Shown: positions 16,621-27,024, counted from the first letter of the stretch. The stretch: 64,000 nt of DNA from Nitrospirota bacterium (GCA_016180645.1 JACPAV010000003.1:124001-188000), one strand, 5' to 3'. Numbers and translations are program-made. Notes: generated from the sequence alone by a model not told the origin.

Positions 16621-17791
16621 ATGTTCGACCCTTCCCCGCCGTTACCAAGCTCCGGTATATATCACCCTTGCGGTTCTCGGCTGCTTCCTGGCAGGTTGCT
16701 TCGGACAAGCGCCGGACACGGAGCTGGCCTTTCGTCTTTCCAATTCGTCCAGCGCAAAGGATGCCGACCTCCAAAGCCTGCGGGTGCGCCTGTACCGGGC
16801 CGCCGATATCCGTCCCCTGACCGAAACGACCGATCCCGCCAAGGTATGCACTTTTGCGGGCCAGGACCTCGTTCCCGACCTGCCGTTCCACGAAACGGAT
16901 CTGAACTACAGCAGCCGGTCAGGCCTGCTGTTTCTCACTTTCGCGGGTGAGAAGCTCTCGCTGGTGGTCGATGCGTTCAGCATCACCAAGACGAAAGAGA
17001 AGGTCCTTGGGGCCCGGGGGATCAAGGCCGACATCAATGTTCAACTCGGTCGTCGATCCGACGCCGGCGAGATTCAACTCGTCGATCCGTTGGAAGCGAG
17101 TCGGCCGACAAATGTGCGGATTGCGGGTCGCTCCGGGCGGATCACAGCGGCTTGGGAGGCCGTTCCCGGGTCGACCGACTACCTCATTTGCATTGCACCC
17201 GCCGCGACGGGAGTGTTTCAGCCCCTCTTGGTGACGGACCATATTACCGAAATCAAGGAACTTCCCGCGAACAACCTGGGCATCGCGACCGCCATTCAGG
17301 ACGGCACGAATTACCGATTGATGATGTTTGCTCACAATTCCGGCGGCCTCAGCCTTGCAGCCGAGTCTCCCGCGGAAACTCAGGACCCGGCCACGGCGGG
17401 AACAAAATACGCGGTGGAAACCTTCATGGCCACACCCCAGAAGAAGGTACCCAGCGCCGAGGCGCCCAAGCTGGTCACCGACAAGTCAGGCTATAGGGCG
17501 GAACTCGCCTGGGAAGCGGCCGAAGGCGCAACGGCGTACTGTTTGGATTCCGCGTGCTTGGAGGCGGGTGGGGCCACCTGCGATGTGAACCCCAAACTGG
17601 CGCATGCCTACTTGCCGGACACGAACGAGAAGAGCGCCGTGAGATGCGCGGGCGCCTCTTCTCTTACCCGGCGATGCCTTGGCGTGGGCATCACGGGGAA
17701 CGCCACGGAATGCAAGTTCCTGTTGTACGCGGTGAACGAAGGCAACGGTGTCAGCGATCCCGAAACGATGACGCTGACGATACGCCCGTAG
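16621..17791 (+). CDS. Lipoprotein with fibronectin-like repeats; start region apparently frameshifted
   Basis: The long frame contains a lipoprotein signal (RRYQAPVYITLAVLGCFLAGC), then about 360 residues of beta-rich sequence with two FN3-like stretches (ITAAWEAVPGSTDYLICIAP and YRAELAWEAAEGATAYCLD) and several cysteine pairs in the second. The family is not recognised. No ATG, GTG or TTG lies in frame between the end of the HDOD gene and the lipobox. An ATG at 16621 has an ideal AAGGAG site but is in another frame. A one-base slip in the C-rich run at 16627-16640 would join the two, so a sequencing error or a real frameshift is likely. The alternative TTG at 16499 overlaps the HDOD gene by 65 bases. 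Confidence 0.68.
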
Positions 17792-17807
17792 GCGGTGCTT
17801 TCCGGGG

Positions 17808-20800
17808 TCAGTTTCCTCCGCAGGAGGCAGCCGGGGGCGAGAGCCATCCGACCCGCGACGGGGCGGAGCCGACAAACGCCACTGCCTTCTCAATCTGGTT
17901 CGTGTCGACATTTCCGGCCTTGTCCTGTGCCCGGACGATGAAATAGAACTGGCTTGATCCCGTGAGGCCGGTGACTGTGTAGGATGACGCGCCTGCCGCC
18001 GTGGTGAAGGTCGGCGTGAACGAGCTCCCGCAGCAACCGCCGGACGTCGTCGCTTTGCAGACTTGGTACACGATATCGGTGGCCGGCGACACGTTGTCCG
18101 ACGCGGAGGTCCATTTCAATTCCACCTGGCCGGCGCCGGACGCGGCGGCCGACGAGCAACCGCCGAAAGTGGGCGCCACCCGATCCACCGTCCATACGTA
18201 GCTCACCGGGGATGGGTCCACGCTTCCGGAGCCGTCCTTCGCGCGGCACAAGAACGTGTGCGCGCCGGAGCTGAGTTCAGCATAGTTTTGACTCGCCGGG
18301 CATTTCCTGAATGCCGTTCCGTCGAGCGCACACTCGAAGGTGGCGTTCACATCAGGGCTGGCGCACTTGAACTCAGCGTCGGGACTCTTCGTGAGCGAGG
18401 CCGGTTGGGAATCCAAGCGAGTCTCGGGAACGGCTGCGTCAACCGACTGCTTCAGGATTTCCTCCACAGACGGTCGGGCCTCTCCCTCGCCGACTTCGAG
18501 GGAAACGTCCTGTTTCTCGCTCCGCTCCGCGACCGGCTTACATCCACCGGAGGATGTTGGAGACGAGGCGAGGCAATCCGTAACCTTGACCTCCAGTTCA
18601 AGTTCTTTGTCCTTGAGACCTTTGGGGCACGTGAACGTCGCCAGCGGGCCGCCGTCCACTTCGAGCAACTTGCTCAAATCGGTCCCGTCTTCGGTCTTGA
18701 GAGTCCAGTCAAACTGGAGCTTGTCGCCCTCGGGATCGTTCGCCACGACAGTGACCAGGACTTTTTCGTCCGCCACCGGGGCCTGTGTGGAGGGCACCAC
18801 CTGCATGATCGTCGGGGGCGCATTTTCCTTCCGGACTTCAACCGAAACTTCCACGGTCATCGATTGGCCCGCGGCGTCTTGAATCGTCACGGGCACCTCA
18901 TAGAGATCTTCGGCCTCCGGGGCTTTCCAGGTAACGGTCACCGTCCCCTCCCCGTCTTTGATGGCCGAGCTCCCATCCGGTGTGGTCACCTCGCCTGCTT
19001 CAACCTCGGGCACGGTGAAGTCCACGGAACCTCCGTCATCGGCGACGACCACCTCGATCGTCACGGTCCCCCCGGGGGAAACGACCAGCGGTTCCACTTC
19101 AGCGGATTGCACCGTCGGAGGCACATCCTCAACCGGCACCGCCACGTCGACGACCTCCGTGGTGCCGGACTCCTCGGTCTGAACTTCAACCACTTCGCGG
19201 ATCCCCCCGACCTCGGCAATTACTGAAACAAGGTCGTTCTCGGGAGCGCGTATCTCGTACTGCCCATTCTCATCCGTCGTATCGAAAGCGCCGAGGGAGG
19301 AAACAACTTCCGCTCCTTCCACGGGATCTCCCTGGGCGTCCTTGACTTCGCCCTGCACCAACGTGGCGGGATCATTGATGACGAGTTCAACCACCGCCGG
19401 CTCGCCCCCGGACGGCGGGGTGACGGACTGTGTGGCTGTCAAATCCTCGTCCAAGTCGCCATCCCGTTCATGCGCTTCCACCACGATGGAAGCTTCTTTG
19501 GGAACTTCAACCTCGAATCGGCCCTCGGCATCCGTGACCACGATAGCCGCATCGCCGGCCTCCACTTGCACACCCTTGATTCCGTTCCCTTCTTCGTCCA
19601 CCACCCGGCCGACCAACGAAATTGTTTCCGTTGAGACCGTAACCTTCGGGACGCTCGCCACTTCCGAATCGCCGACCGCTACTTCCTGCGTCTGCGAGAA
19701 TTCCGATCCGTCCGGGGTTCTGGCCACAACTTCCACGGTCACCGTGTCTTCACTCTTCGGCGCCAGGATCTCGTAGGTGCCGTCGAGAGCCGGCTCCACC
19801 ACGTTCCCCTCAACAATGACCAGGGTCTCTTCAATCGGCTGATCTTCCGCCTTGGATTCAACCTTCCCGGTCAAGACGATTACGGGTGGAAGAACCACCT
19901 CGCCCAAATCGTGATGGGTCTCGCCATCGCCGCCGCCGACGGGAATGATGGTCGTCACTTCCGTCTCTCCCTCCAACGATTTCACGGCGAGGTCCACCGT
20001 GCCGCTTTCCGCGAGAACTTTGACTCCGCCATTGGAATCGATTTCGGCAGAGGTTCCCTCGGAGGTGACCACTTCACCTTCCGCGGGGGTCCCGTCTGCG
20101 TTCACGAGTTCGGCTTCCACTTCGACCGGTTCTTCCGTCTCCACGTCCTCCGCCGGAGCGCACCCCGATTCGGTCTTCTTGGCGGTCGCCTCGGTATCAA
20201 TCAGGACTTCCTCCCTGCCTTTGCCTTTCTTATTCTTCTTTTTCTTGGCCTTTTTTTCCTTCTTCGCTTTGTGCTTCTCACCGTGGGCCGCCAGACCGGC
20301 CGTCAATTTCACCTGCTGTCCCTTGGGAACGTGGAGCTTGTATTTGCCCGAACCCTTTTCGACTTTTTCCTCCTTCAGGAATCCAGTGGCCAGCCCTTCC
20401 GCGCGTATCCACATCTCGTCCGCCGGATCGCCGTCCTCATCCACGACTCGGCCCTCCACGCAGGCTTCCTCATGCGTTTCCGCCACAACGATCCAGCCCG
20501 AGCCGGTAACGGCCACTTCCGCAAAAAGTTCGCGTTTCTCGCAGGCGCCCCGCTTGTCCCCATGTTTGAAATGGGACTCCGCGGCGTTGGGAGGAAGGAC
20601 CAGGGTGTAGGAGTCCTCCGAACCCTCCTGAGAATGACAGAGTGTCACGTTTCCATCCTTCTTGCCCTTCTCTTCAGTCGATTTGTCCTCCTTGGGGTCG
20701 GACTCCACGAGGCGGGCCTCTCCGACTTTTTTCCATTCGCCCTTGCTCTCGTCGAACTCGAACTGGTCGAGATGGCGCTTTCCCCTGTCGAACTCTTCCA

Positions 20801-21617
20801 GATGTTTTTCCTGAATCGACTCCGGGACCTCGATGACCATCTTGGCCGGGGCTTCGGGGGTGACGACATCCTCCACTGCTTTTCCCTTCTCATCGGTCAG
20901 GTTGACGTGGACGAGAGCGACGGGCTCCAGCGCGACGGTTTTTTCCTCCTCATCGTCGGATTTCTTCTCCTTGGCCTCCATCTTCCCCGGAGAGACGTCC
21001 TGATCGACCTTGGGATCGGCCACGGCCACTTGCGCAACGACCTTCTTGGTTTCCTTACCTTTGTCATCCTTCCCTGCTCTTGCCACCGCCGCCCGGATGC
21101 CCGAAAGTGAGCTCGGGGGAAGTTTGAGGCGGACGGACCCGTTCGATGACAGCGCCGTGCCGGACGATCCGATCGAGAGGGTAGACGTCACCGGCAACAG
21201 CTTCGAGTTCACGGCCAGTCGAACCCCCTTGGAGAGACCGCCGCGAGAGATGGTTTGGTAAACCGGGGCGAAACCCGGCGTTCGGACCACCAGCTCCACA
21301 TCGCCCTCTTCTGGAATGGACACGTCCGAAAACACATACTCCCCTGCGACGCCGGTACGGCCCTTCGCAGCCCGACCGGACGCACGGCGCACAATTTGAG
21401 AGGTCCCGCCGATGGCCGCTCCCTGTGAGCCGCCTCCCGCGGACATCAAAAGCACTTCGGCGCCCACGATCGGTTCTCCGGTCACGTTGTCCTTGGCTAC
21501 GCCGCTGATCGTGAAACCCGATCCTTTGCTCTTGTCTTTTCCACCGGAAACAAACGTCACACCTTCACAGGACGTGATGACCGCAACCAGCGAGATCAGG
21601 CCGATCAACTTTTTCAT
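17808..21617 (-). CDS. Giant multi-domain lipoprotein A (carboxypeptidase-regulatory-like, Ig-like and FN3 domains)
   Basis: The 1269-residue product starts MKKLIGLISLVAVITSCEG, a lipoprotein signal with Cys at 17. Repeated peptidase-regulatory-like modules follow (ISGVAKDNVTGEPIVGAEV, GRVVDEEGNGIKGVQVEAG, GEVKDAQGDPVEGAEVVSS), then Ig/PKD-like domains and a C-terminal FN3 domain with a CCGSSFTP motif. A Cys/His module pairs LCHSQEGS with HFKHGDKRGAC. A Lys-rich tract lies near residue 560. It is a paralog of the neighbour at 21653, only 35 bases away, so the two probably form one operon. A cell-surface binding or scaffold role is likely; no enzymatic motif is seen. The ATG at 21617 has GGAGAG upstream. 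Confidence 0.8.
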   Translation of the reverse strand: MKKLIGLISLVAVITSCEGVTFVSGGKDKSKGSGFTISGVAKDNVTGEPIVGAEVLLMSAGGGSQGAAIGGTSQIVRRASGRAAKGRTGVAGEYVFSDVSIPEEGDVELVVRTPGFAPVYQTISRGGLSKGVRLAVNSKLLPVTSTLSIGSSGTALSSNGSVRLKLPPSSLSGIRAAVARAGKDDKGKETKKVVAQVAVADPKVDQDVSPGKMEAKEKKSDDEEEKTVALEPVALVHVNLTDEKGKAVEDVVTPEAPAKMVIEVPESIQEKHLEEFDRGKRHLDQFEFDESKGEWKKVGEARLVESDPKEDKSTEEKGKKDGNVTLCHSQEGSEDSYTLVLPPNAAESHFKHGDKRGACEKRELFAEVAVTGSGWIVVAETHEEACVEGRVVDEDGDPADEMWIRAEGLATGFLKEEKVEKGSGKYKLHVPKGQQVKLTAGLAAHGEKHKAKKEKKAKKKKNKKGKGREEVLIDTEATAKKTESGCAPAEDVETEEPVEVEAELVNADGTPAEGEVVTSEGTSAEIDSNGGVKVLAESGTVDLAVKSLEGETEVTTIIPVGGGDGETHHDLGEVVLPPVIVLTGKVESKAEDQPIEETLVIVEGNVVEPALDGTYEILAPKSEDTVTVEVVARTPDGSEFSQTQEVAVGDSEVASVPKVTVSTETISLVGRVVDEEGNGIKGVQVEAGDAAIVVTDAEGRFEVEVPKEASIVVEAHERDGDLDEDLTATQSVTPPSGGEPAVVELVINDPATLVQGEVKDAQGDPVEGAEVVSSLGAFDTTDENGQYEIRAPENDLVSVIAEVGGIREVVEVQTEESGTTEVVDVAVPVEDVPPTVQSAEVEPLVVSPGGTVTIEVVVADDGGSVDFTVPEVEAGEVTTPDGSSAIKDGEGTVTVTWKAPEAEDLYEVPVTIQDAAGQSMTVEVSVEVRKENAPPTIMQVVPSTQAPVADEKVLVTVVANDPEGDKLQFDWTLKTEDGTDLSKLLEVDGGPLATFTCPKGLKDKELELEVKVTDCLASSPTSSGGCKPVAERSEKQDVSLEVGEGEARPSVEEILKQSVDAAVPETRLDSQPASLTKSPDAEFKCASPDVNATFECALDGTAFRKCPASQNYAELSSGAHTFLCRAKDGSGSVDPSPVSYVWTVDRVAPTFGGCSSAAASGAGQVELKWTSASDNVSPATDIVYQVCKATTSGGCCGSSFTPTFTTAAGASSYTVTGLTGSSQFYFIVRAQDKAGNVDTNQIEKAVAFVGSAPSRVGWLSPPAASCGGN

Positions 21618-21652
21618 GTAGGTCTCTCCGATCCGTTGTTTCTCCATGGTGG

Positions 21653-24600
21653 TCATGGCCTCCTCGGGGCCTGGATCCCCGAAAACACGGCCGCTTTCTC
21701 TATTTGGCTGGCGTCCACGTTTCCTGCCTTGTCCTTCGCCCGTACGACAAAATAGAAGGTGCTCGCTCCGCTCAAGCCGGTGACCGAGTAGGAGGTCGCC
21801 CCGGCGGAGGAGGTGTACGTCGGCGTGAATGAGCTGCCGCAGCAGCCGAACGACGTGGTGGTCTGACAGATCTGGTAGACGATTTCGTTTTGAGCGGAAA
21901 CATTGTCCGTGCCCGCCGTCCACGCAAGGTCCGCCTTTCCCGCCGCCGCCGGTGTGGCCGACGATACCCCACCGAAAACGGGAGGTACCGTATCGACCGT
22001 GAACTTCACCTCCACCGGATCGGTCTTGTTCCCGGCCGGATCGGCGGCTTTCACTTTGCAGGAATGATCCCCATCTTTCAGATCGACAAACGAGAAGGGG
22101 GGCGAGCAGGGCTGGTACTCGCCGTTATCCAACTGGCACTCGTACTCGACATCCTCCTCGACTTCGGTGATGGGGAGCGAAACACCCTTGGTCGTTTTCT
22201 GGGCAGGTATGGATGGGTCGAATTTCAGCTTCGGCGGCTGGGTATCCAAGTCGACCGTGACGGTCAGAGGTTTCGGATCCTTGACGCCTGTTGGGGACAC
22301 GGCTTGGACCGTGATCGTATGATCCCCGTCGGCCAACGGCTTGCCTTCGGCCAATTCCGCAAGCGTCGGTTTGGAAGAACAGGGTTTAGCGGGTCCTCCG
22401 TCGAGGGAGCACTCAAACGTCGCCTTGGGATTGTTGCTCTTGAGTTCGAGAGGCTGCGTGGCCGAGGCGACGGCTTTGGGTGGCTCTGCGGCCAACGTCG
22501 TTTCAGGAACCAGGGCCTGAGCCTCGGGTGGCCTGCCCTCGCCTTGCCCTACGTCGAGGTCCACGGTTTGCTTGTCCTTGTTTCCCTTGGGGTCCGTCAC
22601 CTCAACGGTCAGTTCAAGTTCCGTCCCATCCGGGATGGAGGGCGTGACGAACGTCACGGTATCCGTCGTCGGATTTGTAAGAAGGGCCGTGTAGTCGGTT
22701 CCATCCGAATCCTTGAGAGTCCATTTGTGGGTGAGGGCGTCTGCATCCGGATCGCTTGCCGACACCGAAACCTGAACCTGCTCGCCCGGAATCGGGGCAA
22801 GGGTGCTGGGGTCCACTGCCGCGATATCCGGTGGAAGGTTTTCCGTTCGCACTTCCACGGTGGGGGTAACGTCCGTCTCGTTCCCCGACGAGTCCGTGAT
22901 CGTGACGGGGATCTCGTACCAACCCGGCTCTGTCGGAGCGGTCCACTCCAGCTTGATGACACCATCCGACGGCACCGTCCCTTCCGGATTGGCTACTTTG
23001 CCCGCCACAGACTCATCCACTTCGAATTGGGCGCCGGACTTGTCATCCGCAACTACGATCTTGATTTCCAGATTCCCGCCCGGCTTGGCGGCGGGTGCGT
23101 CCGTGGAGACCGACTCCACTTGGGGTGGAGCATCTTCCACGTTCAACTGCACATCGAGGTGAGTAACGGATCCTTTTTCGCCCGTCGTGAAACCAACCTC
23201 TTCCTTGACGGATCCGAGGGCGAAAACGAGCGTCAGCTCTGAGTCCTTCGCAACGCTGATCTTGTAGCGGCCATTGGCGTCCGTCTCCGTTGATCCGCCG
23301 AGGGACGAGACCACCGAAACGCCCGCCAGCGGGATGCCGGTGGATTTCTTGGCTGCCGCTCGCGAAGGAGCCTTTGCTTTGGAGGGTTCACCGAAAGCGG
23401 GATCTCCCGTTCCCTTGGTCACGATCCCTTGGACGAAGGCCGGCCGGCCGTCGACTTGGAATTCGACTTCGACCGTTTCCTTGGCGGATTCGGAGTGTAC
23501 GGTTTTCTCCAGCGTGGATTCGGACCTGGAAGCGCCGTCGCGCGTGACAGCCTCCAGCTCAAGATCGTCCTGATGGAGGACCTCGCCCTTGAAGCGGCCT
23601 TCGGAATCCGTGGTCAGGGCCTGACCGCCCTCCACCTGCACGATGGCGCCCGGTACGCCGTTGCCTTCGACGTCCACCACACGCCCAACCAACACTTGCT
23701 CCTCGGTCTTGATATTCTCGGTGGGCGCCTGTGTTTGCGTCGCGCCCTTGGTGTCAACTTGCACTTCCTGGCTGATGGGAAGGCCGGATTCCGTCACGCC
23801 CTCGATCACCAGATCGACCACCTCATCCGTCTTGGGGATCACCAAGGTGTAGTTGCCGTTCGGATCCGTCTTGACCGCATTGCCATTCGCCTCGACCACC
23901 GCATCGGAAAGAGGTTTCCCCGTGTCTCCCTCCGTCACCTTGCCGGTGATCACCGTGGGCTCCGGGATGGTCACCTCCCCCAGATCTTCGGTTACCCCCC
24001 CGGTCGTGGGCTCCACGGGAACAACCGTCGAGACTTCTTTTCCACCCACTTCGGTCACGATCCTCACCGTGTCGGTTGTCGGCGAGGCGGGCACGGAAAA
24101 AGTGCCATCCGGCTCGATGGGCGCCGAGGTCCCATCGGAGGTGACCACGGAGCCTGTGAGGGGATTCCCATTCTGATCCACGACCCGGCCTTCAATCGTC
24201 ACCGGGTCGGCCACCTCGATCTCAGGGACTTTGAAGGCTTCACCGTCTTCGATCGGTTTCGAGGTATCGACGAGGACCGGAGTTTCGGACGTGGCCGGCT
24301 GGGTTTCCTGCTTGGTGCGACCGGTGGTCACTTTGACCATGTCGTCCTCGGGAACCCGGACCACGTATTCGCCGTTTTCGTCCGTGCGGGCGTGATTCAC
24401 CGTATTGGTGGTCAGCCCTTCGGCGCGGACCCACGCATCCTCGACCGGCTTGCCCTCGTCATCCACAACTTTTCCTTGGAGGGGCACGGTCGGTTCCGGC
24501 GTCGCAACCAGAGTGGTGCAAGCGTGGGTGACTTGGGCTTCGATGAAAACTTTTCGTTTTTTCTCTTTTCCTTTTTTCTCTTCCACCACAATAAGGCGGG

Positions 24601-25738
24601 CGTCTTTCTCCTCCTGGATGAACTCGCCCGTGGCGGCGTTGTAGTGGAAGGCCATGGCGCTGCGCTCTCCTTCATCGTATTCCTTGAGCATTTTCTCCTG
24701 GAGGGAATCCGGAACAGCCAGGACCACCGATGCCGGATTCTCCTTGGTCACCGCCTGGGTCACGGCCACGTTGGTATCCGTGCGGACCTCGAAGTGGGCT
24801 TGGGCGATCGGCTGGAGCTGGAGGGAATCTTCCGCCTTCGCCTCTTTTTCTCCCTTCTCATCGCCTGGGCAGGCGCCTTCGGTATCGCCGTGATGGATGT
24901 GGGCATCCAGCGCAGAGGCCGTGACTTGCGTGGTCTTCAGAACTGAGGCATTCCCGGGTGGACGATGGCAGATGGTGATGAGTTTGACATCGAACTGTCC
25001 CGGCAGCAGGGCGGTATCTTGAGAAGGATCGCTGACCGACACATCGACGGCGATGCTTTTTGCGCCGGTCGCGAAGGCGGGATCCGCAGGAATATCGCAT
25101 TTCGGGCTGCACTTGATATTGTCGGACAGTTGCAGGTGAAATGCGCCGTCCGGTGTGCGGACCTCTTTCTTCTCGTCCACCTTTTCCGAATGGGTGTACG
25201 GCTGGAGGGCCACTTCCGTGGCGTGGCTCTTGCCGCTCTTCAGTTCCTCGCGTGAAAGGTTCTTATTAATAGGGGCGAATCCGGGCGCAAAGATATTCAG
25301 AGCGGCATCGGTCCCTGCGGGAAGGTCGATTTCCGGAACCACATACTCGCCGGAGGGACCCGTCAGAACCTCGTACGTCTTCACTTCCCGACGGATGTGC
25401 GTTCGCCGCACGCCGGACGGCAGTACGCGCATCGGGCTGCAGCTCGATGGAGTCTGAGCGAGGGGGGCCAAGGCCGGGGACTCCCCTCTGGTCGGAGCGC
25501 GCGAAGGGAGGGCCGTAACAACATTCACCTGGACCGTGGCCCCCGAGATAGGCTTGCCGGTCAGATTATCCCGGACCACTCCGCTGAACATGAGGTCGGA
25601 TTTCGGACCTTGGGCCTCTTGGGATGCCGACTTCAACTGAGTTGTCGTCTTGTCGGAGTCTTTGGATTCGCATGCACCGGCAAGGAGCATGAGCGCCAGG
25701 AATGCGGCGCCGCGAGGTTTCAGATCGAAACATTTCAT
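21653..25738 (-). CDS. Giant multi-domain lipoprotein B, paralog of the neighbouring gene
   Basis: The 1361-residue product has a lipoprotein signal (FLALMLLAGACES). It has the same plan as its neighbour: regulatory-like modules (GVVRDNLTGKPISGATV, GKVVDDEGKPVEDAWVRAEG, GRVVDVEGNGVPGAIVQVEGG), Ig/PKD-like domains, then a C-terminal FN3 domain with FGCCGSSFTPTYTSSAGATS. The Cys/His module is complete here, ICHRPPGN then HIHHGDTEGAC. The ATG at 25738 has GGAGG eight bases upstream; a GTG at 25753 is also in frame. A six-codon frame (25755-25735) precedes it and overlaps its start as ATGA. Its position downstream of csrA-fliW, behind a terminator, suggests separate control. Confidence 0.8.
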   Translation of the reverse strand: MKCFDLKPRGAAFLALMLLAGACESKDSDKTTTQLKSASQEAQGPKSDLMFSGVVRDNLTGKPISGATVQVNVVTALPSRAPTRGESPALAPLAQTPSSCSPMRVLPSGVRRTHIRREVKTYEVLTGPSGEYVVPEIDLPAGTDAALNIFAPGFAPINKNLSREELKSGKSHATEVALQPYTHSEKVDEKKEVRTPDGAFHLQLSDNIKCSPKCDIPADPAFATGAKSIAVDVSVSDPSQDTALLPGQFDVKLITICHRPPGNASVLKTTQVTASALDAHIHHGDTEGACPGDEKGEKEAKAEDSLQLQPIAQAHFEVRTDTNVAVTQAVTKENPASVVLAVPDSLQEKMLKEYDEGERSAMAFHYNAATGEFIQEEKDARLIVVEEKKGKEKKRKVFIEAQVTHACTTLVATPEPTVPLQGKVVDDEGKPVEDAWVRAEGLTTNTVNHARTDENGEYVVRVPEDDMVKVTTGRTKQETQPATSETPVLVDTSKPIEDGEAFKVPEIEVADPVTIEGRVVDQNGNPLTGSVVTSDGTSAPIEPDGTFSVPASPTTDTVRIVTEVGGKEVSTVVPVEPTTGGVTEDLGEVTIPEPTVITGKVTEGDTGKPLSDAVVEANGNAVKTDPNGNYTLVIPKTDEVVDLVIEGVTESGLPISQEVQVDTKGATQTQAPTENIKTEEQVLVGRVVDVEGNGVPGAIVQVEGGQALTTDSEGRFKGEVLHQDDLELEAVTRDGASRSESTLEKTVHSESAKETVEVEFQVDGRPAFVQGIVTKGTGDPAFGEPSKAKAPSRAAAKKSTGIPLAGVSVVSSLGGSTETDANGRYKISVAKDSELTLVFALGSVKEEVGFTTGEKGSVTHLDVQLNVEDAPPQVESVSTDAPAAKPGGNLEIKIVVADDKSGAQFEVDESVAGKVANPEGTVPSDGVIKLEWTAPTEPGWYEIPVTITDSSGNETDVTPTVEVRTENLPPDIAAVDPSTLAPIPGEQVQVSVSASDPDADALTHKWTLKDSDGTDYTALLTNPTTDTVTFVTPSIPDGTELELTVEVTDPKGNKDKQTVDLDVGQGEGRPPEAQALVPETTLAAEPPKAVASATQPLELKSNNPKATFECSLDGGPAKPCSSKPTLAELAEGKPLADGDHTITVQAVSPTGVKDPKPLTVTVDLDTQPPKLKFDPSIPAQKTTKGVSLPITEVEEDVEYECQLDNGEYQPCSPPFSFVDLKDGDHSCKVKAADPAGNKTDPVEVKFTVDTVPPVFGGVSSATPAAAGKADLAWTAGTDNVSAQNEIVYQICQTTTSFGCCGSSFTPTYTSSAGATSYSVTGLSGASTFYFVVRAKDKAGNVDASQIEKAAVFSGIQAPRRP

Positions 25739-25755
25739 CTTGCAAGCCTCCACAT
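25735..25755 (-). promoter_or_regulatory. Possible six-codon leader frame coupled to giant lipoprotein B
   Basis: An ATG at 25755 preceded by GGAGGAGG encodes MWRLAR and stops at a TGA overlapping the lipoprotein ATG (ATGA). The stronger ribosome-binding site belongs to this mini-frame, so it could load ribosomes that reinitiate on the lipoprotein start. It may also be chance, because GTGGAGG serves the lipoprotein ATG directly. Confidence 0.3.
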
Positions 25756-26042
25756 GGATAAACCCTCCTCCAATTCCGCGATTCTATCGGTCGTTGCGCT
25801 GCATGGTTTCATGGGCGGGACCCGTTGTCAATGAAACTTCCTCCCCATTTTTCTTCTTCAGGATCTCGTCGGCGACTTTCACAATAAACTTGAGTTTACC
25901 TGATGGAACTTGAAGTTGTCTGTGACGTATATCACCGCCCCCGCCCGACCGGTCCAAGGACTGGAGGACCATCCGGCGCTATGGTGATCAATGAGGCACG
26001 GGGGTGGAAAACGTGGAGGGAAGATGGCGGCCGATGGCCCTG
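25756..26042. other. Intergenic region between giant lipoprotein B and the fliW terminator
   Basis: The minus strand can encode a 62-residue peptide (25972-25784) with a charged stretch (KFIVKVADEILKKKNGEE), but there is no convincing ribosome-binding site and the N-terminal third looks random, so I do not call it a gene. A TTGACA on the minus strand lies near 25830, without a good -10 at 17 bases. No other RNA gene or repeat is visible. Confidence 0.4.
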
Positions 26043-26073
26043 AAAAAAACACTCCCGGCCGAGGCCGGGAGTG
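26043..26073 (-). terminator. Rho-independent terminator after fliW
   Basis: An 11-base perfect GC-rich stem (CACTCCCGGCC with GGCCGGGAGTG, 26050-26073) is followed on the minus strand by seven T residues (26049-26043). It lies 19 bases after the fliW stop and closes the csrA-fliW transcript. Confidence 0.88.
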
Positions 26074-26091
26074 CTCTAAGATCCGTGGTTG

Positions 26092-26643
26092 CTACATTCC
26101 GGCGGCTTGGAGCGAGATGAGTCCCATCTCGCCTTGAGCGCGACCGAGCACGATGTCCTGGGACTCCTTTTTCGCTCGTTCCTCGGCGGCCTTCATGATC
26201 TCCCCCGATCTTTTCATTTCCTGGATTACCGAGTGGGACGTGGTGTAGTCTCCTTCGAGGAGGATGATCTGTTTTCCCAGCATTCTCTCCACGTTGACCA
26301 CGAGGGGGCCTTGGAGATTGGCCGTCATTCCGGCTGGATTGCCGCGGGGGATGGTCACCAGGGCGAGAACCACGAGATCCTTTTCCGAACCCGGCCTGAT
26401 TTCATCAAGATCATCCCTTTTGACGTTCACGTGGTAGTCCGGCCGGAACATCAGCGGATCGATGACGACGAAAGCAAGGTCGGCATTGTCCGCCGATTGC
26501 AGCCAGCGGAACGGAGTCTCTTTGTCGTGGTCCAGGAGCACGTAGCGTTTCTCGTTCGGGAAGCCGAAAAGCCCTGCGGGAAACGAGATGACCTTGTTGT
26601 CTTCGACCTCGATTGTGCCGAAGCGGGACGTCTTGATAATCAT
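26092..26643 (-). CDS. fliW: Flagellar assembly factor FliW
   Basis: FliW binds flagellin and antagonises CsrA, linking flagellin level to translation. The 183-residue protein begins with the conserved core: [27 protein letters not shown], then [19 protein letters not shown] and NLQGPLVVN. It is about 35 residues longer than typical FliW; the extra C-terminal part is charged, helical-looking sequence. Its ATG overlaps the csrA stop as ATGA, so the two are translationally coupled. The flagellin and other flagellar genes are outside the window. Confidence 0.95.
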   Translation of the reverse strand: MIIKTSRFGTIEVEDNKVISFPAGLFGFPNEKRYVLLDHDKETPFRWLQSADNADLAFVVIDPLMFRPDYHVNVKRDDLDEIRPGSEKDLVVLALVTIPRGNPAGMTANLQGPLVVNVERMLGKQIILLEGDYTTSHSVIQEMKRSGEIMKAAEERAKKESQDIVLGRAQGEMGLISLQAAGM

Positions 26644-26999
26644 TCCGGTGTTCCTCCTTCCTTGGTTGAACTTTTCCCCGGTGTCTTTGGCCGGTCCTGG
26701 CCTTCGCCCTCGTGCCGACCGTTCCCCGTGGACGGGGCGGTCTCTTCTCCACTTCCGGGGGTTGGTGTTTTCTTCATGTCTTTCCAGATTTTCGAAATTT
26801 CTTCCAAACTCTTGGGCGCCTCCGCGGATTCGACCGTCGCTTCCTTTATCTTCTTGAAAATCTCCTCGCGATGGACGATGACGTTTTTCGGCGCTTCAAT
26901 TCCCAGCCTGACCTGGGTGCCCCTGATCTCGATCACGACGAGCTTGATTTCCTCGCCTATCGTGATCCCTTCACCGACCTTCCTGGTCAAAACCAACAT
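26640..26999 (-). CDS. csrA: Carbon storage regulator CsrA with a C-terminal extension
   Basis: CsrA is a dimeric RNA-binding protein that blocks ribosome-binding sites of target mRNAs. Residues 1-60 match the family closely: [38 protein letters not shown] including the RNA-contacting arginine near position 44. Unusually, about 60 further residues follow, rich in Pro, Gly, Ser and charged residues, making the protein about twice the normal length. The ATG at 26999 has an AAGGAAGG site. A sigma-28-type promoter lies directly upstream, so the regulator is probably made with late flagellar genes. Confidence 0.95.
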   Translation of the reverse strand: MLVLTRKVGEGITIGEEIKLVVIEIRGTQVRLGIEAPKNVIVHREEIFKKIKEATVESAEAPKSLEEISKIWKDMKKTPTPGSGEETAPSTGNGRHEGEGQDRPKTPGKSSTKEGGTPE

Positions 27000-27024
27000 G
27001 GTTAGCCTTCCTTTGCTACGTAAG

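Noticed and set aside
18063-24946. Several plus-strand frames of 200-500 residues opposite the giant lipoproteins
   Set aside because: They mirror repetitive Val/Thr/Glu-rich genes on the other strand and show no start signal, domain or codon logic of their own.
25784-25972. A 62-residue minus-strand gene upstream of giant lipoprotein B
   Set aside because: No ribosome-binding site, a random-looking N-terminus, and it occupies the likely promoter region of the lipoprotein.
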